Below are positions 25,544 to 34,643 of a DNA stretch of 49,816 nucleotides, piece after piece. Position numbers and translations under genes: made by a program. The notes below the pieces were generated by a model that saw only the letters and a program-made list of their open reading frames with translations, did no database searches and was not told where the DNA came from. The DNA is from UBA1227 sp045642705. GTDB taxonomy: Bacteria > Bacillota > Clostridia > Oscillospirales > Acutalibacteraceae. The stretch is from contig JAZUJK010000022.1 of NCBI GenBank assembly GCA_045642705.1, forward strand, positions 1 through 49,816, given 5' to 3'. Position 1 is the first letter of the stretch; every line of letters begins with the position of its first letter.

Positions 25544-27825
25544 GATTTTTTTAAGAAAGTGGTGATAGTGTCCATAAGTTTTGGAATGTTTACTGGTTTC
25601 GCCAAATGAGCATTCATTCCAACAGATAGTGCCTTCTTTCTGTCCTCTTCAAATGCATTCGCAGTCATAGCAATGATTGGAATCTCTGCAAGTGGCTTAC
25701 AGTCGAGGCCGCGTATCAATTTAGTTGCCTCATAGCCGTCGAGGTTTGGCATCTGAACATCCATAAGTACGAAGTCAAAGTCACCAGGCTCTGAATGTTT
25801 AATCTTATCAACGGCCTCCAAACCATCGACTGCGAGCTCAACAATTATGCCTTCATCCTCGAGAATATCCTTGATAATCTCTCGGTTGAGCTCGTTGTCC
25901 TCGGCAACAAGTACGCGGCGGTCGCGAAGGTCAATAACAAGTGGTGAAACATGATTTTCACGATCCTCAACACCGTCATCTCGGTCGCGGAGATGGAAGA
26001 GTAAATTGATGGTAACTGTTGTACCAACATCCACTTCACTATCGATTTCAATAGAGCCGTCCATGAGGTCAACAAGGCGCTTTACAATTGACATTCCGAG
26101 ACCCGCGCCCTCGATACCACTGATGGTTGATGTGCGCTCACGCTCGAAGCTATCAAATATGTGCTTTAAGAACTCTTCACTCATACCGATACCAGTATCG
26201 GCAACCTTGATTTCATAGGCTCCATAGCCAAGTTTTCTATACTTTTTCTGACGAAGTGAAACCTTAACTTTTCCGCCAGATTTTGTATATTTAATCGCAT
26301 TGGAAACGATATTAATCATAATTTGATCGAGGTGAAGAATATCGCCATAGATATACTCATCTTCGATATCATGATACTCAACCGTGAGCTCAATTCCGTG
26401 CTCCTTAGCCATCTCACCAGCCATTGTTAAAATGGCATTTCCGCAGCCGTGAATTGAGGCTGGAACTGGAACAATTTCAACCTTACCACTTTCGATTCTT
26501 GCCATATCAAGAACGTCATTAATAAGCTTTAGCAAATGGTTGGATGAAAGTTCAATTTTGGACAGGTAATCCTTGACCTGTTCAGTGTCATCAATATGTC
26601 GCTGAGCCATACCTGTAAAGCCCATAATTGCGTTCATTGGGGTACGAATATCATGTGACATATTGAAGAGGAATGTGGACTTGGCAGCGTTAGCGGATTC
26701 TGCGCGATTTCGTGCATCTTCTAAGAGCTCACGCTGGCGAATTTCTTGACGTGTTTCCTCATCGATATTACGTAGTCCGATAATGACTGACAATGAGTCA
26801 CGATAGTCAGCTGTTCGTACAATTTTTATCTGATAGAGAGCGAGTCCAGACTCAGTTTTTAGATGGATATTTGTGATATATTCATTGCGTCTTGCGAGCT
26901 CACGCATAATGTGGTGAGTGGACATCTTTTCAAAGTAATAATCGCGCTCTTCATCTGCAACTATTGTGTCAGCGAAATTCATAACGCGTTGTGGGAAAAG
27001 GCGCTTGTTACCATATATTTCTTGAACTTCCTTGGAGAGTTCATTCATTCTAAAATCAGTAACTTTTCCAGTGCCGAGGCTTACAAGAATTACTGATTCA
27101 TAATCGGATGTAAGACCATCAATAACAGCTCTCTGTTCGAGTTGTTGCTCCGCTTGGAGACGAATGTAAACATAGATGAGGGAGATTGTTATTCCTATGC
27201 ATAGCAGAGGGGTTCCTGGAACAAGAACTTGGAGTATTCCCATGCTGAGTGGAGCGAGACCAAATGCAGCAAGAGTAAGGTCTCTTGTTCTGCCAAATCT
27301 CGTAGTCTCTCGCAAACCACTTGCGAGGCAACGAAGACAGGCAATAATGATATAGCCAAATGTGATTATAGGTTGGAGCATATAGATTGAGCCACGATGA
27401 TAATGGAATGCATCATCGATATAGAAGATACCGTCATGTACCCAATAAGGTGTTATAGACAAAACAACAAGTGCTATAACAGGGAATACAAATGCGGCAA
27501 CGACTCCTTTGTTGTTAAAGAAGCCAAGGCCCAATTTATTTTCAGAATAATACAGCCATGTGAATGCACATATTCCAGACAATGAATAATATGCACCATT
27601 TACGAGATAATCAAGTGCTATAGGCAATTCTGTATTGCCATCTACAAATACATAAGCAAGGTCGAAAGCAAAGAATACCATTGCTGTAAGAAATACTGTA
27701 GTTAGCAAATCATTTCTCTTCATATCTCTCGATGTTGGGAATTTAGCATTCATAATACCGAGAAGCAAGAGAATTGCCATACAGAATACATTGATAGCTG
27801 CATATAGTGTCATAGCCATAGACAT
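25540..27825 (-). CDS. Hybrid sensor histidine kinase/response regulator
   Basis: Residues 1-215 form about seven membrane helices (an N-terminal sensor region not assigned to a named family), followed by a PAS-like linker of about 140 residues. The HisKA box FNMSHDIRTPMNAIMGF has its His near residue 390, and the HATPase with N box QIMINIVSNAIKYTKSGG, ADTGIGM and EGAGLGMSIVKRL follows. The C-terminal receiver (about 635-760) has LVAEDNELNREI, phospho-acceptor Asp in VLMDVQMPNLDGYEA near 689, and Lys in HLAKP. No output domain or separate regulator lies next to it. GGGGGCGATT precedes the ATG. It is divergent from the oxidoreductase gene, which is a possible target (position only). Confidence 0.93.
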   Translation of the reverse strand: MSMAMTLYAAINVFCMAILLLLGIMNAKFPTSRDMKRNDLLTTVFLTAMVFFAFDLAYVFVDGNTELPIALDYLVNGAYYSLSGICAFTWLYYSENKLGLGFFNNKGVVAAFVFPVIALVVLSITPYWVHDGIFYIDDAFHYHRGSIYMLQPIITFGYIIIACLRCLASGLRETTRFGRTRDLTLAAFGLAPLSMGILQVLVPGTPLLCIGITISLIYVYIRLQAEQQLEQRAVIDGLTSDYESVILVSLGTGKVTDFRMNELSKEVQEIYGNKRLFPQRVMNFADTIVADEERDYYFEKMSTHHIMRELARRNEYITNIHLKTESGLALYQIKIVRTADYRDSLSVIIGLRNIDEETRQEIRQRELLEDARNRAESANAAKSTFLFNMSHDIRTPMNAIMGFTGMAQRHIDDTEQVKDYLSKIELSSNHLLKLINDVLDMARIESGKVEIVPVPASIHGCGNAILTMAGEMAKEHGIELTVEYHDIEDEYIYGDILHLDQIMINIVSNAIKYTKSGGKVKVSLRQKKYRKLGYGAYEIKVADTGIGMSEEFLKHIFDSFERERTSTISGIEGAGLGMSIVKRLVDLMDGSIEIDSEVDVGTTVTINLLFHLRDRDDGVEDRENHVSPLVIDLRDRRVLVAEDNELNREIIKDILEDEGIIVELAVDGLEAVDKIKHSEPGDFDFVLMDVQMPNLDGYEATKLIRGLDCKPLAEIPIIAMTANAFEEDRKKALSVGMNAHLAKPVNIPKLMDTITTFLKKS

Positions 27826-27859
27826 ATAATCGCCCCCTACACTTTCATATTAGCATATT

Positions 27860-27874
27860 AAATCGTAGCGATTT
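27860..27874. promoter_or_regulatory. Perfect palindrome in the kinase/oxidoreductase intergenic region
   Basis: AAATCG-TAG-CGATTT, 35 bp upstream of the kinase start. The size fits a dimer binding site in the kinase control region. No T-run follows, so it is not a terminator. Function inferred. Confidence 0.3.
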
Positions 27875-27951
27875 AACCAAAAAAATCACGCTCGTTTGGT
27901 CGTTATAACTATATATGTAATTTATAGTATTTATTTTCTTTCTCAATATTG

Positions 27952-27977
27952 AAGATATGTAAGGATAAGTATATCTT
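27952..27977. promoter_or_regulatory. Dyad upstream of the OYE-family oxidoreductase gene
   Basis: AAGATAT (27952-27958) and ATATCTT (27971-27977) are perfect inverted arms with a 12-bp centre, about 52 bp before the start codon at 28029. TTGAAG and TATCTT lie here with 17 bp between them, so the dyad would cover a possible promoter. Weak but consistent with an operator. Confidence 0.35.
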
Positions 27978-28028
27978 ATTTGTTGGTTCGACTTTTGGAA
28001 CAAATATTTTATTTGAGGAGATAAGTAA

Positions 28029-30137
28029 ATGTACACAAAAATGTTTACGCCGGGTAAAATCGGCAATGTAGAAATCAAGAACCGTACAGTTATGACCGCT
28101 ATGGGTGTTGGCGTTGCAGAGCCAACAGGTATGCCTGGCAAGCGTTGGTCAACATATTTTGAAGAGCGCGCTAAGGGCGAAGTTGGTCTTATCATAACTG
28201 AGGTTACTCGTGTTAACAACAACAATGGTGTAGCAACACCAGGTCAGCTTTCAGTTGCAGAGGATAGAGTAATCGAGCCTCTCTCTAAGGCAGTTGACAA
28301 GATCCATTCATATGGCACTAAGATTTTCGTTCAGCTCCACCATCCAGGACGTCAGAGCATGGCAGCTATCCCTGCTATGTGGCCAATGGGCATGATGATG
28401 TCACGTGTATTCCCTCCATTCTGGAAGGTTGCATTCACAATGGGTAGCAAGATGAATTTCGACCTCGAGATGCTTGAGACTCCTTTCATGATTAAGGCTC
28501 AGCAGCTCCTTCCAGGTCTATATTCTCCATCTAATGTACCTTGCGGACTCGGTGTTAGCTTTGTAAAGAATCAGCCAACACACGCAATGACTAAGAAGCA
28601 GATTCACAAGCTCCAGCAGGAGTTCATCGACGGTGCTGTTCGTTGTAAGAAAGCTGGCGTTGATGGCGTAGAACTCCACGCTGCTCATGGCTATCTTATT
28701 CAGCAATTCTTATCTCCATATGTAAATAGAAGAAAAGACGAGTACGGCGGAGACCTTGAAAACCGTATGCGTTTCCTCACAGAGATCATCGCTGGTATCA
28801 AGAAGGAATGCGGCAAGGATTATCCAGTAATCGTTCGTCTTACAGTAGATGAGTTCTATGAGGCAATCGGTCTTGAGAACACAGGTATCAAGATTGCAGA
28901 AGGCGTAGAAATGGCTAAGCGTCTTGAGAAATGTGGCGTAGATGCAATCGATGTATCTTGTGCATCATATGAGACTCTCAACCACCTCATCGAAACAATG
29001 AACTTTGAACAGGGCTGGCGTGCTCCATTTGTTAAGGCAGTTAAGGACGCTGTTTCTATCCCTGTTATCGCAGTAGGCGTTATCCGTGAGCCAGCATTTG
29101 CTGAGTCTCTTCTCGAGAACGGCACTCAGGACTTCATCGGTCTCGGACGTCCACTTATCGCAGATCCACATTGGGTTAAGAAAGCTCACGAGGGCAAGGA
29201 CAAGGAAATTCAGCGCTGCATCTGCTGCGTAACTTGCTTCGAGACTCTTGAGACAAATGCTCTCTCTGGTCAGCCTTGCGAATGCTCAATGAACCCTCGC
29301 GCTTGCCGTGAGTTCCTTTATGAGAAGGTTCCAAATGGTAGCAAGAGAAAGACAGTAGTAGTTGTTGGTGCAGGCCCTGCAGGTCTCACAGCAGCACGCG
29401 AGTGCGCAAAGCGCGGATATAAGACAGTACTCCTCGAGAAGGAAGCAGTAGCAGGTGGACAGCTCAACCTCGCTAAGATGCCTCCTCACAAGGATATGAT
29501 GTACTGGGCTATCGAGGACCTCGAGACACAGGCAAAACTTGCTGGTGTTGAGATTAAGTACGGCGTTAATGTAACACGTGAAGTACTTGCATCATACAAG
29601 CCATACGGTATCATCCTTGCAACTGGTGGTACATCTGCTAAGCCTCCAATCCCAGGCTCAGACAAGCCAACAGTATGCACAACAACAGATATCTTGAATG
29701 GCAAAGTTAAGGTAACTGGCAAGAATGTTGCTGTTATCGGTTCTGGCATGACAGGTCTTGAAACATCTGCTCTCCTTGTCGAGGGTGGCAACAAGATCAC
29801 AATCGTTGAGATGGCAGACAGTGTTGCTCCAGGTCTCTGGTGCCAGCATCGTTTCGATGTTGTTCCAGGTCTCGAGAAAGCAGGCACTAAGTTCATTACA
29901 GGCAACAAGCTTGTTGAAATCCAGGACGGCGCTGTAATCATCGAGGATAAGAAGGGCAATAAGCAGACTGTTCCTGCTGACAATGTCGTATTGTCACTCG
30001 GCGTTAAGCCAGTTAACAACCTCCTCGAGGATGCCAAGGCAGTTGCCAAGAAGGTTGAAATCGTCGGCGATGCTAAGAAGCCAGGTAAGATTTACACAGG
30101 CACAAGAGAAGCATTCCAGGCAGCAATCAAGATCTAA
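28029..30137 (+). CDS. Old-yellow-enzyme family NADH:flavin oxidoreductase (2,4-dienoyl-CoA reductase/BaiCD-like, 702 aa)
   Basis: The N-terminal TIM barrel binds FMN (IKNRTVMTAMGVG, VQLHHPGRQ, GVDGVELHAAHGYLIQQFLSPYVNRR, FIGLGRPLIADP). The next region has clustered Cys for a 4Fe-4S centre (RCICCVTC and QPCECSMNP). The C-terminal half carries FAD and NAD(P) folds: VVVVGAGPAGLTAARECAKRG near residue 440, LATGGTSAKPPIPG, and AVIGSGMTGLETSALL near 575. Such enzymes reduce C=C bonds of enoates, dienoyl-CoA or steroid intermediates under anaerobic conditions. A Met-rich insert of about 60 residues (about 115-175) separates two barrel strands. Codon use is strongly biased (CTC, ATC, AAG), suggesting high expression. 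GAGGAGATAAGTAA precedes the ATG. Substrate not predictable. Confidence 0.9.
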   Translation: MYTKMFTPGKIGNVEIKNRTVMTAMGVGVAEPTGMPGKRWSTYFEERAKGEVGLIITEVTRVNNNNGVATPGQLSVAEDRVIEPLSKAVDKIHSYGTKIFVQLHHPGRQSMAAIPAMWPMGMMMSRVFPPFWKVAFTMGSKMNFDLEMLETPFMIKAQQLLPGLYSPSNVPCGLGVSFVKNQPTHAMTKKQIHKLQQEFIDGAVRCKKAGVDGVELHAAHGYLIQQFLSPYVNRRKDEYGGDLENRMRFLTEIIAGIKKECGKDYPVIVRLTVDEFYEAIGLENTGIKIAEGVEMAKRLEKCGVDAIDVSCASYETLNHLIETMNFEQGWRAPFVKAVKDAVSIPVIAVGVIREPAFAESLLENGTQDFIGLGRPLIADPHWVKKAHEGKDKEIQRCICCVTCFETLETNALSGQPCECSMNPRACREFLYEKVPNGSKRKTVVVVGAGPAGLTAARECAKRGYKTVLLEKEAVAGGQLNLAKMPPHKDMMYWAIEDLETQAKLAGVEIKYGVNVTREVLASYKPYGIILATGGTSAKPPIPGSDKPTVCTTTDILNGKVKVTGKNVAVIGSGMTGLETSALLVEGGNKITIVEMADSVAPGLWCQHRFDVVPGLEKAGTKFITGNKLVEIQDGAVIIEDKKGNKQTVPADNVVLSLGVKPVNNLLEDAKAVAKKVEIVGDAKKPGKIYTGTREAFQAAIKI

Positions 30138-30154
30138 TCAAGATTATAAAAATA

Positions 30155-30190
30155 GAGCCAGGTCACACACGACCTGGCTCTTGTTTTTTT
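30155..30190 (+). terminator. Intrinsic terminator after the OYE-family gene
   Basis: Perfect 10-bp stem GAGCCAGGTC/GACCTGGCTC (30155-30164, 30171-30180), loop ACACAC, then TTGTTTTTTTT. It separates the convergent teichoic-acid gene and probably works in both directions. Confidence 0.9.
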
Positions 30191-30192
30191 TA

Positions 30193-31266
30193 TTAAATTT
30201 GTTCGAGCAACTGCCTTGTTGCAGTGCCGTCTGGATGGCCAAAATTGAATTCACGGAATTTCTTCATTCTGTCATCAACCTTGGCATTTAGAACTGCATC
30301 AGCAAGTTCTGAATAATCCCTGATTATAGGACCTGGAACATATTCCTCATAATCAAAATAGAAGTTCCTCATATCCTTATATTCATCGAGATCATAAGCA
30401 AAGAAGATAATCGGTTTGTTCTGCAATGCAAAGTCCATGCATATGGATGAATAGTCAGTAATTAGAATATCTGAGACAAGTGCAAGTTCATTTACATTGT
30501 CATAATCTGTGACATCGATGCCCTCTGGTCTGTTGCTTCCATGAACCTGTGGGTGAAGCCTTACTATTACCTCATAGTCTGGGCCAAGCATATCACTCAG
30601 TTTATCCATTCCAGACAGGATATCATTTCCATTGTCGCGGAAAGTTGGAGCATAGAGAACAACTTTCTTGTCGCGGAGCATTGGATATTTCTCATAGACA
30701 TGGGCTTTCGCAACATCCTTTTCCTCTTCTCTGAAATAGTAATCAGAGGTTGGGCTACCCGTTGCTATTACATTCTTTTCCTGTATAGCAAAGGCTTCAC
30801 TATATATTTTTCTAACATTCTCCGATGAGCAAACTACATATGACAACTTACTATTGGCAGCGAGCTCACGATGGCGAATATCAAAAGGCTGATTTATATG
30901 AAGTCCAAATTTCTTAAAGACTCCCTGGCCATGCCACAACTGAATAATCTTAGTCTCAGCATTTGGCTTACATTTCGAAAATGGCATAAAGTTGTCATTT
31001 AGGAATATATATTTTGAACGGCCGAGGCGATACGCATCGAGCGTGATAAATTTCAGAGCTTTCGCCGGGCCCTGACTCAGGGCTGCGCGCTCTGTTTTGA
31101 TATAGCAGTAATCCTGCCCCATCTCACGCTCGACCTCACCGAGGCCGTCCTTAAAATGCGCGTTGTGTATAGATGCAAGACCAACTCTGTTGGCCAGCAC
31201 CCCACGACGCGCTCCCATATTGAAAAAGAAAGCATAGGCGCTAAAAATCATATCTTTTTTATTCAT
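30193..31266 (-). CDS. CDP-glycerol/CDP-ribitol polyol-phosphate transferase (TagF/TarL-like)
   Basis: Matches the Glyphos_transf family: IQLWHGQGVFKKFGL (catalytic His near residue 111), TGSPTSDYYF, VVLYAPTFRDNGND near residue 200, VRLHPQVH, and VSDILITDYSSICMDFALQNKP. These enzymes add or polymerise glycerol- or ribitol-phosphate units at the cytoplasmic face of the membrane. With TarI and TarJ directly upstream, CDP-ribitol is the likely donor. At 357 aa it contains the catalytic domain only, lacking the N-terminal membrane-targeting part of longer polymerases, so it may be a primase-type enzyme. It closes the five-gene cluster. Confidence 0.88.
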   Translation of the reverse strand: MNKKDMIFSAYAFFFNMGARRGVLANRVGLASIHNAHFKDGLGEVEREMGQDYCYIKTERAALSQGPAKALKFITLDAYRLGRSKYIFLNDNFMPFSKCKPNAETKIIQLWHGQGVFKKFGLHINQPFDIRHRELAANSKLSYVVCSSENVRKIYSEAFAIQEKNVIATGSPTSDYYFREEEKDVAKAHVYEKYPMLRDKKVVLYAPTFRDNGNDILSGMDKLSDMLGPDYEVIVRLHPQVHGSNRPEGIDVTDYDNVNELALVSDILITDYSSICMDFALQNKPIIFFAYDLDEYKDMRNFYFDYEEYVPGPIIRDYSELADAVLNAKVDDRMKKFREFNFGHPDGTATRQLLEQI

Positions 31267-31283
31267 TTTGGCGCCTCCTTTTA

Positions 31284-32309
31284 TTACTTATTCCAATGCA
31301 TTACTGTCTTGCCAAGTCGGAGTGACGAATCGGCATTGAATGCACGGTGAATATCTGGTATCGAGCGAACGTCGAAAACTTCACCAATCAGTGTCTCGAG
31401 ATACTCAGTTTCTGTCTTATTCTCCTCTAAAAACTTCACTGTCTTTTCGAAATCAGCACGTCCTGAACGGGATGAACCATATAGGCGAACACCCTTCTCA
31501 AGAACCATTCTAGTGTTAATAGCTACGTTGTTTTCTGATACACCGCCAAGTGCTATTGTGCCCTCTGGATTGATATGATCAATCATCTGATTTATAGCAG
31601 GTTCGCAGCCCGCTCCACCTACGCACTCAAAGCAATGATCCATCATAAGATCATCTGGAATATCATCTACAAGCATGGTCTCATCTGCGAATGTAAAGTG
31701 AGAAAGCTTGTCAGTGCCACGTCCGAAGACATATAGCTTCATATCTGGATAGAGTTTTGATAGCAAAACTGCAGTAATATAGCCAAGATTGCCATCTCCC
31801 CATATTCCGATATTACCACGTCTCTTGTGCGCAATAGTATCAAATCTTGAAATTATATGCATCGATACAGATATTAGCTCTGTAAATGCTGCGACATCTG
31901 GATTTACATCATCAGAGATCTTGACTAGTCTATCTGGCGCCATTTGAACATAGTCCTGGAGAAATCCGTCAAATCCACTTGAGCGGAATTTGCTGGAGCG
32001 CAAATAATTCTCTGCGATAACATCGTCAGTTTCAGTCGGCGTGTTAGGAATACAGATAACACGCTCGCCTGGTATAAACTGACCGCTCTTATCATAGATG
32101 ACCTCTGCGAGGCATTCATGAATCAGCGCCATTGGGAGTTTCTTAGCAAGGACCTCCTTGCTGCGTGCACCCTGATAATAGCGCTGGTCAGCACGACAGA
32201 TAGACAGATGTGAAGGGCGTACAATTACGCCTTCCTCCTCTAGGTCTATCTCTCCATATGTAACCTCAATCATACGAGGCGATGTCAGCTGATATATGGA
32301 GTTAATCAT
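31284..32309 (-). CDS. tarJ: Ribulose-5-phosphate reductase (TarJ-like medium-chain dehydrogenase)
   Basis: A zinc-type alcohol dehydrogenase fold: SICRADQRYYQGAR with a metal-site Cys near residue 38, ALIHECLAEV with His-Glu near 62, and a Rossmann part IGIWGDGNLGYITAVLLS near 160. TarJ proteins reduce D-ribulose 5-phosphate to D-ribitol 5-phosphate for CDP-ribitol. The N-terminus (MINSIYQL.SPRMIEV) matches TarJ and not general alcohol dehydrogenases. It overlaps tarI by one base (TAATG), so the two are made together. Confidence 0.9.
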   Translation of the reverse strand: MINSIYQLTSPRMIEVTYGEIDLEEEGVIVRPSHLSICRADQRYYQGARSKEVLAKKLPMALIHECLAEVIYDKSGQFIPGERVICIPNTPTETDDVIAENYLRSSKFRSSGFDGFLQDYVQMAPDRLVKISDDVNPDVAAFTELISVSMHIISRFDTIAHKRRGNIGIWGDGNLGYITAVLLSKLYPDMKLYVFGRGTDKLSHFTFADETMLVDDIPDDLMMDHCFECVGGAGCEPAINQMIDHINPEGTIALGGVSENNVAINTRMVLEKGVRLYGSSRSGRADFEKTVKFLEENKTETEYLETLIGEVFDVRSIPDIHRAFNADSSLRLGKTVMHWNK

Positions 32310-33019
32310 TAGTCAATTTCTCCTCCGAGCATTGTAGCTGCTACCTTCAAGTCAAATGGATAAGTGATTTTCATATTGGATACTTCACCTTCTACAAGAT
32401 GAACATCCTCGCCCTTGATTGCAAATATCTTGCAGGCATCTGTGAGAATATCCTTCTCAGCATCAGTAAGTCCGAGATAGAGTTCTTTCAGTTTCTTGGC
32501 ATTAAAGCTCTGCGGTGTCTGTCCCTGGAACAATGTTGCACGATTAGGAATCTGTGAAATAATCTCACCATTGATTGATTCTACGATTGTATCAGTTGCA
32601 GGTACAACTGTATCGCAAGCGCCATATTTCTTGGCAGCCTCGATATTCTCCTCAATGATTCTATGAGTTACAAATGGTCTTACCGCATCATGTGTAACAA
32701 TGATTGTATCGTCATTGAGGCCATATTTTTCCTCAATGAAATTGATGGCATTCATGAGAGTCTCATTTCTAGTTGAGCCACCGGAAATAACAGAAATTCT
32801 ATCTGTCTTGCCCATTGACTTCTTGATGAGATTCTCTGTATGTGCAACCCAGTCACTTGGTGTGAGAACTATAATGTGTTCGAAGTCTGGGAATACGAAA
32901 AACTTCTCTATTGTGTGAACAATGATTGGCTGTTTACCAAGCATGAGATACTGCTTAGGTGTTTCGGAATTGCCCATACGTGAGCCAATTCCACCAGCAA
33001 GGATAATTGCAAATGTCAT
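32309..33019 (-). CDS. tarI: Ribitol-5-phosphate cytidylyltransferase (TarI; IspD family)
   Basis: Transfers CMP to ribitol 5-phosphate. Nucleotide motif FAIILAGGIGSRMG....PKQYLMLGKQPIIVHT opens the protein, with HDAVRPFV near residue 105 and IPNRATLFQGQTPQSF near 155. IspD (isoprenoid branch) belongs to the same family; the adjacent tarJ argues for TarI. A frame extends 90 bp upstream, but the ATG at 33019 overlaps the previous stop (TAATG) and starts at the family's true N-terminus; 236 aa is the expected size. Confidence 0.9.
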   Translation of the reverse strand: MTFAIILAGGIGSRMGNSETPKQYLMLGKQPIIVHTIEKFFVFPDFEHIIVLTPSDWVAHTENLIKKSMGKTDRISVISGGSTRNETLMNAINFIEEKYGLNDDTIIVTHDAVRPFVTHRIIEENIEAAKKYGACDTVVPATDTIVESINGEIISQIPNRATLFQGQTPQSFNAKKLKELYLGLTDAEKDILTDACKIFAIKGEDVHLVEGEVSNMKITYPFDLKVAATMLGGEID

Positions 33020-33804
33020 TATATGGTCCTCCATTTTAGATAGTATTTCAGCATACTCTCTATGTGAATAATCTTCAGTTTCGTATTGCGTTTGGAATCG
33101 CGAGCCCATACATGGTAGCAGATAGCATTAGGATAGAATAAAACCCTGCCCTGCTTTCTCATAGCTCTCGTGATATCGCAGTCCTCAAAATACATAAAGT
33201 AGCGGTCATCAAATCCACCGTTTTTAAGGAAAGCATCTGTTCTAAAGAACATGAAGCAGCCAGTTGCGTTCCAGATTTCAAAAGGCTTGCTATAATCGGC
33301 GTCGAGCATCGCATAATGCGATAGAAGTTTTGATGGCTCGTCGCCACGCAAACGGCTTGCAAAGAGATACCAGATATGTGGATATCTCTTGCCGAGAATC
33401 TGGTCACGTCCGTCAGGGAAGCAGATTCTCGGTGATAACTGTACAACAGAAGGATTGGCTTCGCAATACTTTGCCATCTCTGCTACGATATCATCGCGAA
33501 TCTCAACATCCGGATTGACAACACAGTGATAATCAGAATGAAATTCCTCATTCATTATCTTGATAATCTGGTTGTGTGCCTTGCCAAATCCTATATTTCC
33601 ACCTGATGATATGAGTTTAAATCTCGGATCATCACCAAATTTTTCATTTAGCAGTTCCACTGTTCCATCAGTGGAAGCATTATCAAATATGTAAAGTCTA
33701 AAATCGATATCCTTATCCTTCACACTATCAAGTAATGTGCCAGCGGCCTTTTCGATATACTTCACATTGTTATATGTAACAATAGATGCGGATACTTTAA
33801 TCAT
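33019..33804 (-). CDS. Family 2 glycosyltransferase (rhamnosyltransferase-like)
   Basis: GT-A fold enzyme: SASIVTYNNVKYIEKA at the start, IFDNASTDGTVELL (about residue 45), GGNIGFGKAHNQII, and VVNPDVEIRDD with the metal-binding Asp residues (about 95). The acceptor part has GCFMFFRTDAF.KNGGFDDRYFMYFEDCD. That C-terminal pattern is typical of rhamnosyl- and related surface-sugar transferases. Start ATG at 33804 overlaps the preceding stop (ATGA), has AGAGG upstream, and is preferred to a GTG six bases earlier. Likely adds a sugar to the linkage unit or side chain of the polymer made by this cluster. Confidence 0.88.
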   Translation of the reverse strand: MIKVSASIVTYNNVKYIEKAAGTLLDSVKDKDIDFRLYIFDNASTDGTVELLNEKFGDDPRFKLISSGGNIGFGKAHNQIIKIMNEEFHSDYHCVVNPDVEIRDDIVAEMAKYCEANPSVVQLSPRICFPDGRDQILGKRYPHIWYLFASRLRGDEPSKLLSHYAMLDADYSKPFEIWNATGCFMFFRTDAFLKNGGFDDRYFMYFEDCDITRAMRKQGRVLFYPNAICYHVWARDSKRNTKLKIIHIESMLKYYLKWRTI

Positions 33805-34493
33805 AAGCACCTCTTCCTAGTCTCAGTGAGTATGGCTCTGCGCCAACTAAGTTTCTGAGAAAATGTTGTTGCCTGCCCTGTGAGGCTTGCATCGTTTCTG
33901 CGATAAAGTAGATATGGTGTCTCAATGAACTGGACCTTGTCACCACTGCGCTCTGCAATGAGACCAATCCACTGGTCGTGCATTGGCAGATTGTCAGGGA
34001 AAGGAAGGATCTTATCCTTTAGTGACTTTTCAAATGCCATGCAACAGCCCATATATGAATTGCGAATTACATTCTTAGTATAACCAGGGCGAGAATTTCT
34101 AAGGGCGAACATCGTATCGCCTGTTGGCACTAAATTCTCGTCTGTCACCTGCGCATTATGGAGCACAACCTTCGCTCCATTTTCCATGGCCGAGACAACT
34201 GCCTCCACCTTGCCAGGCAACCAAACATCATCTTGGTCCGAGAGGAAAATTATATCACCAGTCGTCCTCGCAATAGCGTTCTCAAAATTCTTGATAACGC
34301 CCTGTCCCGGACCCTCGACATAACGGATGCGCGCGTCAGACAGCGCCATTACCGCATCCCGTGTGCCTCCGCTCGGATTGTCATCCGAGACTACGACCTC
34401 GTCGTCGGCTCCGAGCTGGTCGAGAATTGACCGCAGTTGCTCGGCTATATACTTTTCACCATTATATGCAGCAAGTGCAACTGATAGTTTCAT
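33801..34493 (-). CDS. Family 2 glycosyltransferase
   Basis: GT-A transferase of 230 aa: MKLSVALAAYNGEKYIAEQLRSI, EVVVSDDNPSGGT near residue 35, FLSDQDDVWLPGK near 84 with the metal-binding DxD, and DQWIGLIAE..G as acceptor-side motif. First gene of the cluster, with a promoter at 34528-34556 and the ribosome site GGGGAAGAG before the ATG. Coupled by overlap to the next transferase. Sugar donor unknown. Confidence 0.88.
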   Translation of the reverse strand: MKLSVALAAYNGEKYIAEQLRSILDQLGADDEVVVSDDNPSGGTRDAVMALSDARIRYVEGPGQGVIKNFENAIARTTGDIIFLSDQDDVWLPGKVEAVVSAMENGAKVVLHNAQVTDENLVPTGDTMFALRNSRPGYTKNVIRNSYMGCCMAFEKSLKDKILPFPDNLPMHDQWIGLIAERSGDKVQFIETPYLLYRRNDASLTGQATTFSQKLSWRRAILTETRKRCL

Positions 34494-34527
34494 CTCTTCC
34501 CCTCACTTATAAATAAATAACTAATAT

Positions 34528-34556
34528 ATATTAACATAATTTGTTACATTTTACAA
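34528..34556 (-). promoter_or_regulatory. Promoter of the teichoic-acid-like cluster
   Basis: Minus-strand TTGTAA (34551-34556), 17-bp gap, TAATAT (34528-34533), 35 bp before the first glycosyltransferase start; divergent from the lipase promoter. Confidence 0.6.
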
Positions 34557-34568
34557 TTTTATTAAATC

Positions 34569-34598
34569 TTTACAAGGCAAAAGCTATGCGAGTATAAT
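34569..34598 (+). promoter_or_regulatory. Lipase promoter
   Basis: TTTACA (34569-34574), 18-bp gap, TATAAT (34593-34598), about 45 bp before the start codon at 34644. Confidence 0.7.
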
Positions 34599-34643
34599 AG
34601 ATACAGACTTTGTTCGGAAATAATTCTTTTGGAGGAGTATTAT

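Noticed and set aside
33019..33109. Thirty-residue N-terminal extension of TarI
   Set aside because: It overlaps the end of the glycosyltransferase gene; the TAATG overlap at 33019 gives the family's normal start.
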